16,668 nt of DNA from contig JANWID010000132.1 in NCBI GenBank assembly GCA_025450095.1, positions 1-16,668 of the forward strand, written 5' to 3'. How positions within the stretch are numbered: the first letter of the stretch is position 1; each line of letters begins with the position of its first letter. The position numbers were made by a program, and so were the translations under genes. The DNA is from Bacteroidia bacterium. GTDB taxonomy: Bacteria; Bacteroidota; Bacteroidia; AKYH767-A; OLB10. Under the pieces are notes generated by a model, which was not told the DNA's origin, did not search any database, and was given only the letters and a program-made list of their open reading frames with translations. Shown piece by piece: positions 13,599 through 16,668 of this stretch.

Positions 13599-14426
13599 AT
13601 GAAAATTAATTCAATTATTTTTTTTATTGCTTTCATTTTATTTAGCGTAGTTACCAGTCTCCGGACAGCAACTGCTCAATGTACCAACCAGGTAACCAAT
13701 TTAAGCGGAACCTCCATTGTAAACGGAATAAATGTAACCGTAACAAGTGCCGGATTAGTTGATATGTTAATGTATTGCCAGGGCATTGCAACGCCTTATT
13801 GGGTTGGCCAGTTCAATAATTCTTCCGGAAACGGAAGCTATACGTTTTCTTTCACTCCACCGGTTACAGGGGTTACTTTGAATCTTAGTGCTATTTCGAA
13901 CATTCCGGGAGTAGGGGTTGAAGAAGTATTAATTAAGATAAACGGATTTAATTATGCAATAACTTCTCTGGCGGATACGACCCCCTGCGAGCCTATGGCG
14001 GTAATTACGCCATCCGGAAATATTGGTGGCTGTTTTAACTGTAGTGGCTCAGGCAGTAGTGGAATTAACATTATAACTCCTATTTCAACATTACAAGTAA
14101 ATAATTTGTTAATCTCAGGAGTACCCAATGGAACTGTCTTTTCAATTTTTATTTGTGACAGTGTTCCAACAGGTATTGATAACCTGAATGCTGATAATCA
14201 CTTTTCAATATGCCCAAACCCCTTCAATACTAATTTGAATATTAGTACCTCTGAAACTCAGCTTTTGGAATTAACAGTATACGATTTGTTATCAAATAAA
14301 CTTATTCAACAAATTTTTACAAATTCTGCTTCAATAAATACAGAGCAACTTGCCAAGGGTATTTATTTTTACGAAGTGAAAAACAAAAATGGTATAATTA
14401 AAAATGGGAAAGTTGTGAAAGAATAA
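13599..14426 (+). CDS. T9SS-exported protein of unknown N-terminal domain
   Basis: 275 residues. The signal peptide is MKINSIIFFIAFILFSVVTSLRTATAQ. The mature N-terminal region (about 27-185) is Ser/Gly/Asn/Thr-rich and beta-like (VNGINVTVTSAG, SGNGSYTFSFTPPVTGVTLNLS, PGVGVEEVLIKINGFNY). It has six cysteines, including a pair in GGCFNCSG; I do not recognise the domain. It opens as expected for a galactose-binding-like or PKD-like beta sandwich. Residues about 200-275 are the T9SS type A sorting domain (ICPNPFNTNLNIS, LTVYDLLSNKL, KGIYFYEVK). It converges with the large - strand gene, whose stop lies only 21 bp away. Last gene of the + strand block. Confidence 0.85.
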   Translation: MKINSIIFFIAFILFSVVTSLRTATAQCTNQVTNLSGTSIVNGINVTVTSAGLVDMLMYCQGIATPYWVGQFNNSSGNGSYTFSFTPPVTGVTLNLSAISNIPGVGVEEVLIKINGFNYAITSLADTTPCEPMAVITPSGNIGGCFNCSGSGSSGINIITPISTLQVNNLLISGVPNGTVFSIFICDSVPTGIDNLNADNHFSICPNPFNTNLNISTSETQLLELTVYDLLSNKLIQQIFTNSASINTEQLAKGIYFYEVKNKNGIIKNGKVVKE

Positions 14427-14447
14427 CGGGGCACAGTATCCGCTATT

Positions 14448-16668
14448 TTATTCAATTGTCACTTTCATTCTTTCCAGATCGTCACCGCATTGCACTTCCA
14501 TCAAATACATTCCATGTGTAAAATGAGAAATGTCCAGGGAATGGTGATTATTTTCGCTATCGTCCGTTGCATTGTAAATCATTTTTCCGGTTACATCTGT
14601 TAAACAAATAGTAACCTTTCCCGGTTTAATTTTATCCCATCGAACGGTGAGAATATCTGATGCAGGATTAGGAAATATGCTGATGCCCGCAGATGACATT
14701 TGCGGTTCACCCATTCCCGAAAGTAACAGAACCTGTGTAATTGCGTCGTTGGTGTGAACGGCTGCGTTGAAATCAAAATAAATATCTGCGCTGTTCGCAA
14801 TCTGATCACCGGCGGTGAGTGAGGACAACGGTTTTATCCGGTAACGTATGTAACCGTGACTTTCCATCTCATTGGTAGTGCTGTCGGGCAAGAGGATATT
14901 GCTGAACTTAAATTCCATGCTCTGAATATTTTCGTGATAGAAGAGCTGAACCGGATCCGACGACGATACAAGATTCAATGTTAATACATCGAGCATCAGC
15001 GGATCGATGAGATTCACAATTTTTACATTGAAGGCAGTATCATTCCCGGTGTTTTGAAATCGAATTAAATAATCGAGATAAGGGGGATTCGGGAACAGTG
15101 ATGACGCAAGTGAATCTTCATCCACGGTAATATCATTTGGATCGAAACTTCCTATAATGATTACTTCTATGTATGACGTGTTGCATCCCGGACTTACATC
15201 TCCCGCCAGGGGTTCAATTACTGCCCCTGAAATGACTGTATCGCCCATTGATACATTCGCGCTTACATTCACATAAACCATGATGGAAGCCACCTGGCCG
15301 GGGAGCATTGGGCCGGGCATCCAAACAAGCGAATCGGGCGTTACGCTGGAGGGAAAAGGCACTGCATTCGAAAAGGTGAGTTCCGGGTCAGGATAAAAAA
15401 TTACAGTAGGTGATAAAATGGTGGTTCCCACATTCTGGTATTCGACCTGGTATGCTGCAGCAAAATTTGCACGGAATGGAGTTGCAGGTGTAATGGATAT
15501 ACACAGATCCGGAAAAACGCCGGCAGGCTGCAATGCAAAATCATTCAGGCTGTCGATAAAATTCAATCCCGGGAAATTCGCAACGTGCTGCGCCGGCAAT
15601 GCATTGAAGTATGTTGTGAATAACGGATTAACTGTGTAAGATCCGGCATTTGTAATAGCCATCTCGTAATTTCCGCCAGCATCCGAAAAAACCATTTTAC
15701 CTGTTCCCTGCTCTATGATAGCTTTATTGAGCACTTCCACTTCGCCAACATCATAAACCTGGTTAAGATTTCCATCCATGAAAACTTTTCCGGTGATCAG
15801 GTTGTAATCCACCATCCATTTCACCACCCAGTAATCCCATGTATTCATCCTGGAATCCTCTTCCTTATCATATTCCGCATTGGAAATGGATGAACCACCC
15901 AATATAAAAGCGCCGTCGGAAGTTTGTTCGACACAGTATAGCATATCATGCATGGATGCTCCGAGGGTTTTCTGCCATTGTATATTGCCCGATCCATCCG
16001 TTTTCACAACCCAGAAATCCGGAGATTGTCCACTCGGATCGTAATTGTCTTCAGTTTTATCGCCGGATATCATGCTATGCGAATACCCCCCCAGCACATA
16101 TCCGCCATCGCTGGTCTGACGCACGCTTCGCAGCTCCTCAAAATAATTTCCGCCGATCGTATTCTGCCATTGAATATTTCCCAATGAGTCTGTTTTCACA
16201 ATCCAATAATCGCTGCCACCTAACCCGTTTTCGGTTTTATCACCTGAAATATCAGATTCGGATAAGCCTGCCAGGATAAATCCGCCATCGCTGGTTATGC
16301 AGACATCGTATAGGTATTCGGTGTCAGTACCGCCGATGGTGTTATCCCATAAAATATTTCCAGAGGCATCCAGTTTGAAGATCCAAAAATCATTTAGGAA
16401 TCCCCATGAATCTTCCGATTTATCACCAGAGATATCAGACCCGGACGAGCAACCAACAATATAACCACCATCCGGAGTCTGGTGAATAGTTCCGTCGAAT
16501 TCCATGTCAGTTCCACCAACCGTATTCTGCCATTGAATGTTCCCTGTGGCATCTGTTTTTACAATCCAGATATCGCGCCCACCAACAGGGTCTTCCGTTT
16601 TATCGCCTAATGCATAGGATTCGGACCCACCACAAAGGATATAGCCACCATCTGCTGTTTGTTCTATA
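14448..16668 (-). CDS. Large T9SS-exported repeat protein, N-terminus cut off
   Basis: The frame is open from the right edge, so the start lies outside; 739 residues are visible. The N-terminal part has about five DGGY-type units (see repeat entry). A B-type Ig-like SdrD_B-style domain (ITGKVFMDGNLNQVYDVGEV onward, visible residues about 290-345) follows, then a DUF11-like region (PDLCISITPATPFRANFAA onward). A DUF7619-like domain comes next, with the diagnostic FDPNDITV and LIRFQNTGNDTAFNV and the closing QIANSADIYFDFNAAVHTND. Residues about 664-739 are the T9SS type A domain (IFPNPASDILTV, ICLTDVTGKMI, HGMYLMEVQC). A multi-domain adhesin-like surface protein. It has clearly higher G+C than most neighbouring + strand genes, suggesting it belongs to the older chromosome. 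Confidence 0.92.
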   Translation of the reverse strand, partial: IEQTADGGYILCGGSESYALGDKTEDPVGGRDIWIVKTDATGNIQWQNTVGGTDMEFDGTIHQTPDGGYIVGCSSGSDISGDKSEDSWGFLNDFWIFKLDASGNILWDNTIGGTDTEYLYDVCITSDGGFILAGLSESDISGDKTENGLGGSDYWIVKTDSLGNIQWQNTIGGNYFEELRSVRQTSDGGYVLGGYSHSMISGDKTEDNYDPSGQSPDFWVVKTDGSGNIQWQKTLGASMHDMLYCVEQTSDGAFILGGSSISNAEYDKEEDSRMNTWDYWVVKWMVDYNLITGKVFMDGNLNQVYDVGEVEVLNKAIIEQGTGKMVFSDAGGNYEMAITNAGSYTVNPLFTTYFNALPAQHVANFPGLNFIDSLNDFALQPAGVFPDLCISITPATPFRANFAAAYQVEYQNVGTTILSPTVIFYPDPELTFSNAVPFPSSVTPDSLVWMPGPMLPGQVASIMVYVNVSANVSMGDTVISGAVIEPLAGDVSPGCNTSYIEVIIIGSFDPNDITVDEDSLASSLFPNPPYLDYLIRFQNTGNDTAFNVKIVNLIDPLMLDVLTLNLVSSSDPVQLFYHENIQSMEFKFSNILLPDSTTNEMESHGYIRYRIKPLSSLTAGDQIANSADIYFDFNAAVHTNDAITQVLLLSGMGEPQMSSAGISIFPNPASDILTVRWDKIKPGKVTICLTDVTGKMIYNATDDSENNHHSLDISHFTHGMYLMEVQCGDDLERMKVTIE
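15810..16668 (-). repeat. Tandem DGGY-type protein repeats (about 60 residues each)
   Basis: About five coding units, about 180-190 bp apart, recur inside the - strand gene. Units begin near 16526, 16341, 16160 and 15970 on the + strand (right to left), with a partial one at the edge. Each encodes the pattern SDGGY/F-I/V-L-A/G-G-x-S-x-S-x-x-S-G-D-K-T-E, then (D/S)-x-W-I/V-V-K-T-D, then G-N-I-Q-W-Q-(N/K)-T-(I/L)-G-G. The last unit (near 15830-15980) has drifted. Such units are common in Bacteroidota surface proteins and probably build a beta-propeller; I cannot give a certain family name. Confidence 0.8.

Noticed and set aside
14427..14447. Attachment site at the convergent junction
   Set aside because: No direct repeat of the flanks or tRNA gene found there; only composition suggests a boundary.
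15418..16279. + strand frames opposite the large - strand gene
   Set aside because: They mirror the high-G+C repeats of the real gene; the - strand protein has recognised domains over its entire length.

Overview
The window reads as Bacteroidota (Bacteroidetes). Five long secreted proteins end in the type IX secretion system (T9SS) type A sorting domain, with the hallmark YPNP/FPNP motif and a terminal Gly-x-Tyr strand. One intergenic region carries a textbook Bacteroidota promoter (TTTG, 20 nt, TAACTTTA). Shine-Dalgarno sequences are largely absent, and the DNA is AT-rich except at the right end. Sequence alone does not allow a genus call.

Layout. Positions 1-14426 hold a run of mostly small genes, all on the + strand. 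In order they are: the tail of a transglutaminase-like protein; a DUF6843-type membrane protein coupled to a RibD_C/dihydrofolate-reductase-like protein; a small T9SS-exported CARDB-like protein; a cytosolic leucine-rich-repeat protein; a lipoprotein and a small membrane protein; a GNAT acetyltransferase coupled to an OsmC-family protein; a 490-bp intergenic stretch with a repeat hairpin, a promoter and a palindrome; an NTF2/SnoaL-like lipoprotein; a DUF1801 protein; a VOC/glyoxalase-fold protein; a T9SS-exported protein; a small membrane protein; a second T9SS-exported protein; an Imm26-like immunity protein; a seven-repeat VCBS/FG-GAP propeller with a T9SS tail; a class C beta-lactamase-fold serine hydrolase; and a last T9SS-exported protein. 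Positions 14448 to the right edge hold one large convergent gene on the - strand: repeated DGGY units, an SdrD_B-like domain, a DUF7619-like domain and a T9SS tail. It is cut off at its 5' end and visibly richer in G+C than most of the + strand block.

How it fits together. There is no single metabolic pathway here. The + strand block looks like an accessory array of one- and two-gene units: antioxidant, detoxification and acetyltransferase-type enzymes, an immunity-like protein, LRR and membrane proteins, and secreted adhesin-like proteins. Several units are separated by imperfect palindromes. That resembles a gene-cassette array, but no integrase is present and the palindromes do not match the classical attC core, so this remains a hypothesis. 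Only two gene pairs (1367-1370 and 5133-5136) have the 4-bp ATGA overlap expected of translational coupling. I found no tRNA, rRNA, CRISPR array, transposase or recognisable complete defence system.
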